The notes under the pieces: model-generated
The model's database searches: none
Told to the model about the DNA's origin: nothing
The model's input: the letters and a program-made list of their open reading frames with translations, nothing else
Assembly: GCA_028356125.1 (NCBI GenBank)
Contig: JAOMTZ010000016.1
Coordinates: 1 to 40,281 of the forward strand
DNA: 40,281 nucleotides
Source: Candidatus Poseidoniaceae archaeon
Lineage (GTDB): Archaea; Thermoplasmatota; Poseidoniia; Poseidoniales; Poseidoniaceae
Direction: 5' to 3'
Translations under genes and position numbers: made by a program
Shown: positions 7,779 through 15,189 of the stretch, piece by piece
How positions within the stretch are numbered: the first letter of the stretch is position 1
Layout: each line of letters begins with the position of its first letter

Positions 7779-8939
7779 ATGGCTGCGTTAGTCGCAAGTC
7801 AGGCGAGCGACATGAGTGTACCAACTTCCGGAAATAGTGGTTCGTTGCAAGCAGAAGTTCTAACTATCAAAATGGACATCAATGATGATGACGAAGATGT
7901 CATAGTTGCGAATGTCTCGATTACTAACGAGGCGCCTGTTCCAATGGGTGGCCTCGATGTCAGTGTGATTACCAATACTGGTCAAAAATTTCCATCGATT
8001 GAGGGGGTTACAAGTTTAGGCCCTGGCGTCCAGAGAGATTGGACATTTGAGTTCCCTCTTGATTCAGGAGAATGGACATTTGTACTGAGAGGCTCTTCTG
8101 ATGAAATTAAGATGGGCCCTTATGCCTTCGATTTCGAATACAGTGTTACTCAGGGTCGCAAATTAGCCAGCAACATTGGCTCTTCGTTGTTCTCAGGTGC
8201 ATTTGATAACCACCTAGGTGACTTTGGAAATATCAAAGAAAGGGAAATGATTGACCCTACAAAGGTACAAATGACCTCATATGCAGCTGAAAATTCGTTA
8301 GGTGGAGAGACATTAATCAAAACAGACCTTACCGAATTGTCTACTGGACTGACTGCAACATCTAGCCAAGGGGCACTCGATGCCCCAATTCTCAATTCAA
8401 ATCCAGTTAGAGAAGCACCTCTCCCACAGCCATCTCGGTCTGAGGACCCACTTCTTGCACATGTTAGATCATCACCTTCTGTCAGAGACTACGCTGCATC
8501 AGAACCTGCTTCAGAGAATGTTGCTCTGCCGCCTGTGAGTCCATCTGCCACTCCGCTTACTCCACTTAATTCCGTGGCAAGTGCACCTACTCCCTCAAGT
8601 GTTCCAACTACTTCTACGCTTACTCCTCCAAGCAGTCCACCTAGTCCCCCCAAGCCACCGAGTGGGCCATCTACCCCTCCGCCAACCCCTCCAAAAAATC
8701 CGCCAACTGGCCCTCCCGCAGGGCCTCCTTCGCCTCCAAAAGGCCCACTAGGTCCCCCTTCAGGACCGCCTTCGCCCCCTACAAGTCCACCGGCAGGCCC
8801 TCCGGCAGGCCCACCTTCTCCTCCAAAAGGCCCGCTTGGGCCGCCTTCAGGACCGCCATCACCCCCAAGTGGGCCACCAGCGGGCCCGCCAACTAGCCCA
8901 CCTGCCAAACCTGAGATGCAGGAAAATACAGATTTGTGA
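7779..8939 (+). CDS. Ig-like domain protein with Pro-rich collagen-like tail
   Basis: About 386 residues. After a short N-terminus, a domain of about 100 residues (SLQAEVLTIKMDINDDDE to GPYAFDFEYSV) has alternating strands like CARDB/immunoglobulin-type folds. A polar linker follows. The last 120 residues are almost only Pro, Gly, Ser and Lys and include two exact-length 29-residue repeats built from GPP and SPP triplets. No convincing signal peptide or membrane helix is visible, so location is uncertain. The start is ambiguous: ATG 7779 is used here, ATG 7812 (preceded by AGGCGAG) is the alternative, and the frame stays open upstream to 7713 inside the RDD gene. The function is not recognised. 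It may be a surface or scaffold protein linked to its RDD neighbour. Confidence 0.65.
   Translation: MAALVASQASDMSVPTSGNSGSLQAEVLTIKMDINDDDEDVIVANVSITNEAPVPMGGLDVSVITNTGQKFPSIEGVTSLGPGVQRDWTFEFPLDSGEWTFVLRGSSDEIKMGPYAFDFEYSVTQGRKLASNIGSSLFSGAFDNHLGDFGNIKEREMIDPTKVQMTSYAAENSLGGETLIKTDLTELSTGLTATSSQGALDAPILNSNPVREAPLPQPSRSEDPLLAHVRSSPSVRDYAASEPASENVALPPVSPSATPLTPLNSVASAPTPSSVPTTSTLTPPSSPPSPPKPPSGPSTPPPTPPKNPPTGPPAGPPSPPKGPLGPPSGPPSPPTSPPAGPPAGPPSPPKGPLGPPSGPPSPPSGPPAGPPTSPPAKPEMQENTDL
8709..8882 (+). repeat. Two tandem 87-bp (29-codon) coding repeats, Pro/Gly-rich
   Basis: Two copies of a unit beginning GPPAGPPSPPKG lie at 8709-8795 and 8796-8882 in frame. They differ at protein level only near the end of the unit (TS against SG). 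At DNA level they differ at several third positions, so the duplication is not very recent, or is under selection at protein level. A third, decayed partial unit (GPPTSPPAKP) follows. GPP triplets resemble collagen, but the pattern is not a continuous Gly-X-Y helix. Confidence 0.85.
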
Positions 8940-8948
8940 GGTGAGGAT

Positions 8949-9224
8949 TTGTCTGATGATTCGTTTGTAATGGAATTGTGTGGCAACAAGTCTGCCTGGC
9001 AAATAGAAGTTCGGGGCATTGACAGAATTGAACTCGAACCTGTAGGCCTGAATATTGAAGCAGCAGGTTATACCATTGGTCTCAGAACCCGGCTTGCTTG
9101 GACATTCTCAGGTCCTGCTGAATTAACACTCTACCCGAGTGGTAAGTTGTTAGTGAAAACTGAAGACAAGGATTTGGCTGCACAGATTGCGGAAAGCCAT
9201 GTCAATGAATGGGTACAGGTGTGA
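8949..9224 (+). CDS. Small protein of unknown function (91 aa), TTG start
   Basis: I do not recognise this protein. It is 91 residues, acidic, and predicted mixed alpha/beta, without membrane segment or cysteine pair. The second half, AELTLYPSGKLLVKT followed by an alpha-helical AAQIAESHVNEWV, recalls one half of a TBP-like or ACT-like strand-helix unit, but this is only a resemblance. The start is TTG at 8949, supported by GAGGTGA (8938-8944) 4 nt upstream. It lies 9 nt after the Pro-rich gene and 3 nt before the Sua5/YrdC gene, so it belongs to the same transcript and may serve tRNA modification with Sua5 (inference from position). Confidence 0.6.
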   Translation: MSDDSFVMELCGNKSAWQIEVRGIDRIELEPVGLNIEAAGYTIGLRTRLAWTFSGPAELTLYPSGKLLVKTEDKDLAAQIAESHVNEWVQV

Positions 9225-9227
9225 AAG

Positions 9228-9809
9228 ATGAAGCATCGCCTGGAAGCAGGTGGATTGGTTGTATACCCAACATCTACGCTGCCAGGATTAGGATGCATGC
9301 CCACTTCCGAAGGATTGGACAATCTGTTCATTACAAAGTCTCGCCCAGAAGATATGCCTGTTAGTTTAGGAGTTGCAGCATTACAACAAGCTTCGTCGCT
9401 TGTTAAGATTCCTGGATTCTTACCTGTGATGTTAGATCAATTCATCCAAGGAGGAATTACAACTATCCTTCCTGCAATTAATGAATTAGACTCAAGGCTT
9501 GGCGGCAATCAAGTTGCAATAAGAGTGTTCTCTCATCCGGCTGCGGTAAAACTTGCAGAGGAATACGGGCCAATAACTGCGACAAGCGCAAACGAATCTG
9601 GAGAAGATTCTGAATGTGATACCGAAATTGCTGCAAAAATACTAGGAGTGGCCGATTTTATTCCGGGAACCTGCCCAAATGGCCGTGGAAGTACAATTAT
9701 CCGGTTAGAAGTAGACGAATCTGAGACTCGAGGCTGGAGGCTAACCGTTATGAGAGAGGGCGTTGTACCTCCCTCTGACGTGATGACATGGTGGACGATT
9801 CCAGCCTAA
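9228..9809 (+). CDS. Sua5/YrdC/YciO family protein (threonylcarbamoyl-AMP synthase-like)
   Basis: 193 residues spanning one YrdC domain without the extra C-terminal Sua5 domain. GGLVVYPTSTLPGLGC fits the start of the family, where YPTET is usual; here Ser replaces Glu. Lys37 and Arg39 in TKSRPEDMP and the SxN motif in TATSANESG (Ser120, Asn122) fit the ATP/threonine/bicarbonate site. The known role is to make threonylcarbamoyl-AMP for t6A37 of tRNA in the cytoplasm, and the KEOPS partner genes are not in this window. The Glu-to-Ser change and short length leave room for a YciO-like paralog. The ATG follows a GGTGTGAAAG box, and the gene overlaps the methionine aminopeptidase gene by 22 nt. 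Confidence 0.8.
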   Translation: MKHRLEAGGLVVYPTSTLPGLGCMPTSEGLDNLFITKSRPEDMPVSLGVAALQQASSLVKIPGFLPVMLDQFIQGGITTILPAINELDSRLGGNQVAIRVFSHPAAVKLAEEYGPITATSANESGEDSECDTEIAAKILGVADFIPGTCPNGRGSTIIRLEVDESETRGWRLTVMREGVVPPSDVMTWWTIPA

Positions 9810-10801
9810 AGTATTGGCACGATGCGGGCCATGTTGCTCGTAGAACTCTAGAAGCAATGCGCGAAGAGATCACCGTGGGCAAAACTTGGGATTCTGTCAT
9901 CCAAACTGCTGAGAGATTCATAAGACGTAATGGCGGAAACCCGGCATTCCCAGTCACAATTGCAGTCGATGACCTTGCTGCTCATTACACAACCGACCAT
10001 GGAGCGATCGCTCCTGAAGGCTGGGAGAGAGATATGGTGTTTGAAAACGGAGATTTAGTCAAACTAGATGTCGGAGTTCATATCAATGGCCATATCGGAG
10101 ATAATGCATTGACTTTGGAAGTCGGCAACAAGGGAAACCATACTGACCAAATCAAAGCATCAAGAGACTCTAGAGATGCTGCGGTAGAGATGTTACACCC
10201 TGGAACTCCTTGGTACAAAGTAGGAGCTGCAGCGGCTCAACCTACTATTGATGCTGGATTCCAGCCTATTCGCAATCTATGTGGCCACCAACTAAAGCCA
10301 TGGGAACTGCATGCTGGAGTAAGCGTCCCATCATATGCTTGCGGTGCTGAAAATCCAGGATTCAGAGGCGTTGTGGAAGAAGGTAGCGTCTATGCAGTTG
10401 AGCCTTTCAATACGACCGGAGATAGTGGCCTAATCAAAAACATAGGTGAAAGAAACTCATCAAATATTTACAGAGTAACAAGTAAGGGATTGTGGAGAAA
10501 GGCGCTTTCACGCAAGCAGTTGAAACCTCTGGGTGCACAATTGGCTAGAAACCTTGAGGAACGCTACTCAACCCTACCATTCGCAGAAAGATGGGCGTTC
10601 CCAATGCTCGAAAAGCCATTCCCTGAGGCCGATGAAGCGAGTAGACAAAGTAAGTGGAATGCACTTGTCAAGAAATTGATCAGTATAAGATTCCTTGAAA
10701 CATACCACGCTTTAGGTTGTCAAGATGGCGGCATGATAGGTCAATTCGAACATACTGTAATGGTACATTCAGGCGGACCAGAGATTCTTACTGTTGAGTG
10801 A
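9788..10801 (+). CDS. map: Methionine aminopeptidase, type II (archaeal)
   Basis: 337 residues of the pita-bread fold. It removes the initiator methionine from nascent proteins with two divalent metals. The five metal ligands are visible: Asp94 (KLDVGVHINGH), Asp105 (IGDNALTL), His167 (LCGHQLKPW), Glu205 (YAVEPF) and Glu321 (GQFEHTVMV). The substrate-binding His66 (AAHYT) is also present. The insert between His167 and Glu321 carries the helical subdomain that distinguishes type II enzymes. The ATG at 9788 lies inside the end of the Sua5/YrdC gene, so the two are coupled. It is the last gene of the plus-strand run that begins with the helicase. Confidence 0.94.
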   Translation: MVDDSSLKYWHDAGHVARRTLEAMREEITVGKTWDSVIQTAERFIRRNGGNPAFPVTIAVDDLAAHYTTDHGAIAPEGWERDMVFENGDLVKLDVGVHINGHIGDNALTLEVGNKGNHTDQIKASRDSRDAAVEMLHPGTPWYKVGAAAAQPTIDAGFQPIRNLCGHQLKPWELHAGVSVPSYACGAENPGFRGVVEEGSVYAVEPFNTTGDSGLIKNIGERNSSNIYRVTSKGLWRKALSRKQLKPLGAQLARNLEERYSTLPFAERWAFPMLEKPFPEADEASRQSKWNALVKKLISIRFLETYHALGCQDGGMIGQFEHTVMVHSGGPEILTVE

Positions 10802-10890
10802 TTTAATTATAATTCATATCTCTACAGAAAGTGCTAATAATTGAATTAAATGTCAAAACGGTTATTTGCCGTGACACCTTGGGACTAGAT

Positions 10891-10965
10891 TGAACAGGGC
10901 TGTAGAAGTTCCCGTTGAGTGCATCCCATCCCCTCTCCGTTGGCTCTCACCCTGTTCACCTTTTT
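10891..10965 (+). ncRNA. Candidate structured RNA closed by a 9-bp stem and T-run
   Basis: The outer stem TGAACAGGG/CCCTGTTCA is perfect. Inside it, TGAG (10916-10919) can pair with CTCA (10946-10949), continuing the helix past a 16-nt one-sided bulge. A T5 run begins two bases after the stem. The sequence does not match motifs I know from RNase P RNA, SRP RNA, box C/D or tRNA. The candidate rests on this one structure only. Confidence 0.25.
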
Positions 10966-11040
10966 ACTCGAATTAGCCGTAAGGCTGGATCGTTTTGTAA
11001 GGTATTAGAAAGGTAAAGATAGATTTCACATATTTTCGCG

Positions 11041-11055
11041 CATACAAATTGTATG
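11041..11055. promoter_or_regulatory. 15-bp palindrome upstream of the pilin promoter
   Basis: CATACAA and TTGTATG flank a single central A. The site lies about 105 bp upstream of the putative TATA box of the pilin gene. Perfect palindromes of this size are typical operators for dimeric winged-helix regulators, but no regulator is tied to it here. Confidence 0.3.
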
Positions 11056-11158
11056 TACCACTCCGCTCGGTGTTACTTTTCATGATAGGTCTATGTTACG
11101 AACATTAGAGCAGTAACCCGTTTTTTCGACCTGAAATAGACATTAGGCGGCAAAGAGA

Positions 11159-11166
11159 TTAAATAC
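11159..11166 (+). promoter_or_regulatory. Archaeal TATA box of the pilin gene
   Basis: TTAAATAC preceded by a purine-rich AAAGAGA stretch fits a BRE plus TATA element. Transcription would start about 25 nt downstream, near 11188, giving a leader of about 30 nt. Confidence 0.5.
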
Positions 11167-11189
11167 TCCGGCTGCTGTCGGGAACATAT

Positions 11190-11209
11190 CCCCCGCTTGG
11201 GGGAGGAGG
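11190..11209 (+). promoter_or_regulatory. Leader hairpin touching the pilin Shine-Dalgarno box
   Basis: CCCCC (11190-11194), loop GCTT and GGGGG (11199-11203) form a short GC-only hairpin. The right arm shares its last bases with the Shine-Dalgarno box GGAGGAGG (11202-11209), which sits 8 nt before the ATG at 11218. If transcription starts near 11188, the hairpin would be at the 5' end of the mRNA. It might protect the transcript or tune initiation. Confidence 0.45.
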
Positions 11210-11217
11210 ACAAAAAT

Positions 11218-11733
11218 ATGAACAACGAGAACCGAAACGATGAGGCAGTCAGCCCAGTTATCGCTACCATTCTAATGGTTGCAATCACTGTAGTTCTGGC
11301 TGGAGTACTGTATGTATGGGCATCTAGCCTAGCTGGTGAATCCACCGGCGGCGGACTAGACACTTACACATTCAGTCACAGAGATGCGAATGGCGATATG
11401 TCTGATGCTGGACTAGATGACCTAGTACACATTCAGATGACTTCTGGTGACGGCCTAAACTGGGCTAACCTGAAGGTATCGATAGTAGTAGATGGAGGCG
11501 TATCGTCTCTATGTGTTGAAGGCGGAGACGCTGCAACATCTGACTGCACATGGGACAAGGATGAAGACAAGAGCTGGGACACCTCTGAAGAGATCACAAT
11601 CTCTGAAGGAGACGCAGACCTATGCGACGGCACAGAGCCATGCTCAGTCGTTGTTACTCTTACCAAAGTTGGCGTAGGCGAAGAAGATGACAAGGTCATC
11701 GCAACCGTTTCCGCAACAGCTGAAAACAACTGA
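11218..11733 (+). CDS. Archaeal type IV pilin / pilin-like protein
   Basis: 171 residues. The N-terminus NDEAVSPVIATILMVAITVV is the hallmark of archaeal type IV pilins: a short charged leader, the AVSPVIA segment that begins the hydrophobic stalk, and one membrane helix to about residue 35. The prepilin peptidase should process near this junction. The rest is an acidic, secreted beta-type domain with four cysteines (SLCVEGGDAATSDC, LCDGTEPC) that could form disulfides. The start at ATG 11218 is set by GGAGGAGG; an upstream in-frame TTG at 11197 lies in the leader hairpin. It has its own TATA box, leader hairpin and strong terminator, so it is probably a highly expressed single-gene unit for adhesion or surface structure. 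Confidence 0.9.
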   Translation: MNNENRNDEAVSPVIATILMVAITVVLAGVLYVWASSLAGESTGGGLDTYTFSHRDANGDMSDAGLDDLVHIQMTSGDGLNWANLKVSIVVDGGVSSLCVEGGDAATSDCTWDKDEDKSWDTSEEITISEGDADLCDGTEPCSVVVTLTKVGVGEEDDKVIATVSATAENN

Positions 11734-11760
11734 AGTCAGACTATCTGATAATTTAGTATA

Positions 11761-11773
11761 CGAGCGTTGCTCG
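11761..11773 (+). other. Small hairpin ahead of the pilin terminator
   Basis: CGAGC-GTT-GCTCG forms a perfect 5-bp stem 28 nt after the pilin stop codon and 6 nt before the main terminator stem. It may stabilise the 3' end of the mRNA. Confidence 0.4.
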
Positions 11774-11778
11774 AATCT

Positions 11779-11820
11779 GCCTCTCTGGGAACTTCGGCTC
11801 CCAGGGAGGCTTTTTTTATT
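11779..11820 (+). terminator. Strong hairpin terminator with UUCG loop
   Basis: GCCTCTCTGGGA (11779-11790) pairs with TCCCAGGGAGGC (11799-11810) over 12 bp with one G-U pair. The loop closes with C-TTCG-G, a very stable tetraloop, and a T7 run follows from 11811. The T-run exists only on the plus strand, so it ends pilin transcription and not the convergent GT2 gene. Confidence 0.8.
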
Positions 11821-11833
11821 TTCAAAATGAAAC

Positions 11834-13018
11834 TCATTGTTTAGAAAGAGCCTCTCTTACATCTGTGTGTTGCTCCCACATGTGGAGACTCTTTCCACGC
11901 CCTGTTGTCATTATTGCAACAAAGAGATTCTCTAAGCCACATAGTATCGTACCAGCAGTTTTGATACCGAAGAAGGACTTATTGGCACGAGTAAGTAACC
12001 ATGAGGCTAAACAATACAATTCGATAACCGATAGAGAATACATCAAATTCGAATTTGATGGAAAGGCAATGTTGCGAAGAAGAGCTAGAGCAGCCCCCGC
12101 AGTAATTGCAAGAGGGGAAAGGATGTGCATCCAAGCATTACGTCGAAGAATCTTAGAAAAACGCCCTTGCCTCTTAGAAAACCAAAACTTCCTTTTCCGA
12201 GAAAGTAGGCGAATTAGTCCCTGAGCTCTCCTAACTTTCTGTCGCCTTTGACCTTTAGAAGAAAGAGGCATTTGATCTGTAAATGTTAATTCGGGGTCCT
12301 GGATTGAGCGTAGCCCTCCTAGCCTAACCGCTGTTGAAATCTGTGCATCATCTGCATTTGCTTGTGCGTAAAGGTCGGATGATGAAACCGAACCAGCCCT
12401 CCAAGCAATAACTGAGCCCTCGAGAAATGGTGTGCTGTCAAACGATGATTCACCTACTCTTAGTAGAGTATAGAGGTCCCGATGAGACCTTTCGTTGTCC
12501 AGTTCTCCTAAGCGCTGTGGTGTTCCCCCCACTGCTCCAATTTGGGGATTGCTGAACCATTGATTTATTCTGCTTAATGCTGCAGGCATCAAAGTGGCAT
12601 CAGCGTCTGTCATCACGATTATCCCCTCATCGTCTTTCATAGCATCTAAAGCGATCTTGACTGCTGTGGTTTTTCCCAACCTCTCTGGCATTGTGATAAT
12701 ATTTGAAGACTCGAAAGCATCTGGAAAGTCCTCTAACCAAGTTCTAGCTTTTTCTAGAGTATCGTCGGTTGATGCAGAATCAATTATCAATAGTTTCGAT
12801 TTGAAATCTTGCTTTGCTAAATTAGAAAGTTTAGTTTCAATAATCAGACCCTCGTTCCAAACTGGAAGTAGAATTGTCATATCCATTCCAGACATCTCTT
12901 CAGGGCATTCGAGTTGTTGTTTGGCCCATTGCCCACAAGACAAGCGATGTAATGCAAATGGAGCAAGCCCCATGGCAGCCAAACTGATTTCGCCATATGC
13001 TAACCATTCACCTGCCAT
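11834..13018 (-). CDS. GT2 family glycosyltransferase with C-terminal membrane helices
   Basis: 394 residues with a GT-A domain. MTILLPVWNEGLIIETKL starts the nucleotide-sugar fold, followed by IIDSASTDDT, the metal-binding DAD in VMTDADATL (residues 138-140), the acidic DD (223-224) and QRRQKVRRAQG (257-267), which resembles the QxxRW acceptor motif of processive GT2 enzymes. One short hydrophobic stretch near the N-terminus and two to three helices after residue 295 anchor it in the membrane. It should transfer sugars from a nucleotide donor on the cytoplasmic face. It opens the polysaccharide locus and is divergent from the GT4 gene at 13107. The 88-bp gap between them must hold both promoters. 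Confidence 0.88.
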   Translation of the reverse strand: MAGEWLAYGEISLAAMGLAPFALHRLSCGQWAKQQLECPEEMSGMDMTILLPVWNEGLIIETKLSNLAKQDFKSKLLIIDSASTDDTLEKARTWLEDFPDAFESSNIITMPERLGKTTAVKIALDAMKDDEGIIVMTDADATLMPAALSRINQWFSNPQIGAVGGTPQRLGELDNERSHRDLYTLLRVGESSFDSTPFLEGSVIAWRAGSVSSSDLYAQANADDAQISTAVRLGGLRSIQDPELTFTDQMPLSSKGQRRQKVRRAQGLIRLLSRKRKFWFSKRQGRFSKILRRNAWMHILSPLAITAGAALALLRNIAFPSNSNLMYSLSVIELYCLASWLLTRANKSFFGIKTAGTILCGLENLFVAIMTTGRGKSLHMWEQHTDVREALSKQ

Positions 13019-13106
13019 ATTATACCGACTAAACTAATCTTTCTTCAACAAAACCCATGATTAAGCCTGCATCAATGCTATTGCTGTGTACCTAGAAGCA
13101 TCCCAC

Positions 13107-14000
13107 ATGCGAAGGGTAGTACATGTAGGTCCTACGATGGCGCCGGGAGGTATGTCTACAGTAATCCACCTACTCGCAGCAAACCCTCCAGAAGGGTGGC
13201 GTTCGTCTTCCTGCAATACATTTTCAACTAAGGGTATTAGAAGAAAAATAAAGCGATGGAATATCGCTAAAAAGCAAATTAAAAATGGTGATTTCGACTT
13301 GGTACATATCCACAGTGCCTCGGATTGGTCATACCGTCGTAAATTATCAATTGCTAAAGTTGCGAAGGCCCCGGTAGTGTTCCATATCCATTCAGGAAAA
13401 TTTGATATTGATACTAAATCCGACCTTAATGATTACCAAGTTGTATGTCTTACTGAAGGTTGGAGTGAGAGATTAAAACCTCTAATTGGGGATTCTATCT
13501 CTGTTCCTAATCCGGTTGATGCTCAATTGAAGGAAGGAGTGGCAAGGGGTAATTTCACATTACTCATGGGAAGGAATGACCCCGTAAAAGGGCATGACTT
13601 CGCATACTCATTAGGCCTGGAAGACCTTAGAGTAACTGGGGTTGATGATGCTCCTGAAGGAGTCACTGCATTAGGTTGGGTCAGCGAGGAAGAGAAGTGG
13701 AACCTTCTGCAAACTGCCGGTTGTCTGATAGTTCCTTCAGATTATGAAGGACAGCCAATGGTCATTTTAGAAGCGCTTGCGGCGGGTTGCCCAGTAGTTG
13801 CTTCAACTAATGTTCCAGATTTACCAGAGTGCGTTAAATCTGTCCCTCTTGACGACATTGCAGGTTGGAAGGAAGCAATTTCAAATCCAATTCAGTTGGG
13901 CTTAGAAGAAGCTGTGGCAAAGCATCAGATCGGTGTTGTAACTAAGCAATGGGGAGAAATCTATGACAAGATCATAGATTCCAAAACATCTACAGAATGA
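13107..14000 (+). CDS. GT4 family glycosyltransferase
   Basis: 297 residues of GT-B fold. The N-terminus VVHVGPTMAPGGMSTVIHLL has the glycine-rich loop of the family. VFHIHSGKFD ends the N-domain. The C-domain shows LLMGRNDPVKGHDFA and the EX7E-type motif in DYEGQPMVILEALAAGCPVV, which binds the donor nucleotide-sugar. I start at the ATG at 13107; an in-frame GTG at 13086 would add seven residues. At about 297 residues it is shorter than the usual 350-400. The gene converges with the next GT4 gene, and the two 3' ends overlap by 40 nt. Confidence 0.85.
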   Translation: MRRVVHVGPTMAPGGMSTVIHLLAANPPEGWRSSSCNTFSTKGIRRKIKRWNIAKKQIKNGDFDLVHIHSASDWSYRRKLSIAKVAKAPVVFHIHSGKFDIDTKSDLNDYQVVCLTEGWSERLKPLIGDSISVPNPVDAQLKEGVARGNFTLLMGRNDPVKGHDFAYSLGLEDLRVTGVDDAPEGVTALGWVSEEEKWNLLQTAGCLIVPSDYEGQPMVILEALAAGCPVVASTNVPDLPECVKSVPLDDIAGWKEAISNPIQLGLEEAVAKHQIGVVTKQWGEIYDKIIDSKTSTE

Positions 14001-15004
14001 GACCAAGATAGGTTTTCTTCAGCATAGGCTCTGGATTCTTTCTGCAGTGCAGTAAGCAGTTGTCTGTCTAGTGATTGTAACCAACTAACAGTTTTTGAAA
14101 TGAATTCAGCTTGGGTGAATAATTGCAACCATTTCCCTGAATCTTTGATTCTGTGCCCTTCATGGTCAATACCACATACAACAAGACCGCTACCCAAATA
14201 TTCTGACCTTTTCAAAGGACTTGCTAAGTTCCATACTTTGTTTTCAGGCATCGGCAATAATCCAACATCATATTTCGATAATAGTTCAGCGACTTCATCT
14301 TGTGGTATTGCTTCAGTAACTTCCAATCCATCTAGTCCAATATTTTGTAAACGCTTTACTGCATCGCCAGAGCCGTGGATATGCAGGGTTGCGTCGATCC
14401 CTTGTGCTTGTAGACCTGCAAGTATCATTGGAAGAGACATAACGCCTCTGTTAACATCAACTCTGCCGTGGTAGACCATTCTAATCGGTACGTCTTTCTC
14501 GCCATTATGAAACAATTCTAGGTCGACTCCTGCAGGAATAACCCCTATCGATGCTTTAGGGGTCTGAGTATAATCTACAACAAATTCGCGATGCGCTTCT
14601 GAAACTACTGCCCCTCGGATTGCTTTAGACCATGCTTTGTTCCATTTAGGCCATTGTAACTTTGAGAATACTCCCTTGTCCGCAGGGGGGCTTCTATCCA
14701 TCAGAATAACTGGCTTCTCAATCAATTTAGCCAATTGGAATATTGGCCAATCAATCAAAACTACATCGGCATCCTTGAATTCGTTCAACCTGTTACTGAG
14801 TTGTTTAGCAACGCTTCTTGCCTGGAACCCACGGATCTTACTTCTCTCGATTAGATGATGGGTGAACTTGTTCCCTACTGATTTCCCTGGAGAATAAAAG
14901 TCAACACTATGCCCTTTCTCAACTAATCCATTTGCTAGTTGAATCTGAGTTGTTGAACTCAGATCTCCTCCAAGAAAGCGAGAGGATAGCCATATCACTT
15001 TCAT
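13961..15004 (-). CDS. GT4-like glycosyltransferase (GT-B fold)
   Basis: 347 residues. MKVIWLSSRFLGGDLSSTTQ and ANGLVEKGHSVDFYSPG are a typical GT-B start. IPAGVDLELFHNG and MVYHGRVDVNRG begin the C-domain. The donor motif is SPLKRSEYLGSGLVV, the SPLKxxEYL variant in which only the second Glu of EX7E is kept. It is probably an active sugar transferase acting at the cytoplasmic face. Donor and acceptor are unknown. It overlaps the previous GT4 gene tail to tail and diverges from the MurG-like gene. The 185-bp gap between them carries a 13-bp palindrome. Confidence 0.82.
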   Translation of the reverse strand: MKVIWLSSRFLGGDLSSTTQIQLANGLVEKGHSVDFYSPGKSVGNKFTHHLIERSKIRGFQARSVAKQLSNRLNEFKDADVVLIDWPIFQLAKLIEKPVILMDRSPPADKGVFSKLQWPKWNKAWSKAIRGAVVSEAHREFVVDYTQTPKASIGVIPAGVDLELFHNGEKDVPIRMVYHGRVDVNRGVMSLPMILAGLQAQGIDATLHIHGSGDAVKRLQNIGLDGLEVTEAIPQDEVAELLSKYDVGLLPMPENKVWNLASPLKRSEYLGSGLVVCGIDHEGHRIKDSGKWLQLFTQAEFISKTVSWLQSLDRQLLTALQKESRAYAEENLSWSHSVDVLESMILS

Positions 15005-15041
15005 TCAATTACCTCAGGATTAATTTTGAAAAGGTATTGAT

Positions 15042-15054
15042 TCGAACCGTTCGA
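15042..15054. promoter_or_regulatory. 13-bp palindrome between divergent glycosyltransferase genes
   Basis: TCGAAC and GTTCGA flank a single C. It lies 38 bp upstream of the minus-strand GT4 start and about 135 bp upstream of the MurG-like gene, a suitable place for a shared operator. No tRNA can be built around it although it resembles a T-loop. Confidence 0.3.
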
Positions 15055-15189
15055 GATGAAACAGCATCAACTCAGATATCTCGCCTATTGTGCTCTAATA
15101 AATCATATGTCATGAATAATTCTGAATCATAATAACAATGAATAGTTTTACACTTGCTATTGTTAGCGGACAAATGGAGGGAACCCTTG

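Larger units (their letters stand above)
10802..11157. other. Long intergenic region with inverted repeats, possible ncRNA or regulatory zone
   Basis: No credible open frame and no tRNA cloverleaf is seen. The first 60 bases are AT-rich. TGAACAGGG (10891-10899) and CCCTGTTCA (10950-10958) form a perfect 9-bp stem around 50 nt and are followed by a T5 run at 10961-10965. AGCC-GTAA-GGCT (10975-10986) is a GNRA-type hairpin with two more G-U pairs below it. CATACAA-A-TTGTATG (11041-11055) is a 15-bp palindrome. GTTAC occurs at 11072 and 11095, and its complement GTAAC at 11113. These could be a small RNA plus operators for the pilin gene, or chance. The region is much longer than any other gap in the window. 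Confidence 0.45.

Noticed and set aside
8489-9019. A 176-codon glycine-rich open frame on the minus strand
   Set aside because: It is the antisense image of the Pro-rich repeat (CCN codons read as NGG), has no ribosome site and overlaps two well-supported plus-strand genes.
10891-10965. RNase P RNA, SRP RNA or tRNA in the stem-loop region
   Set aside because: I could find none of the conserved motifs of these RNAs, and the length between the stems is too small. Only an undefined candidate RNA is kept.
15030-15062. T-loop-like GGTTCGAATC on the minus strand, possible tRNA gene
   Set aside because: No acceptor stem, D-arm or anticodon arm can be formed around it. The signal is explained by a 13-bp palindrome.
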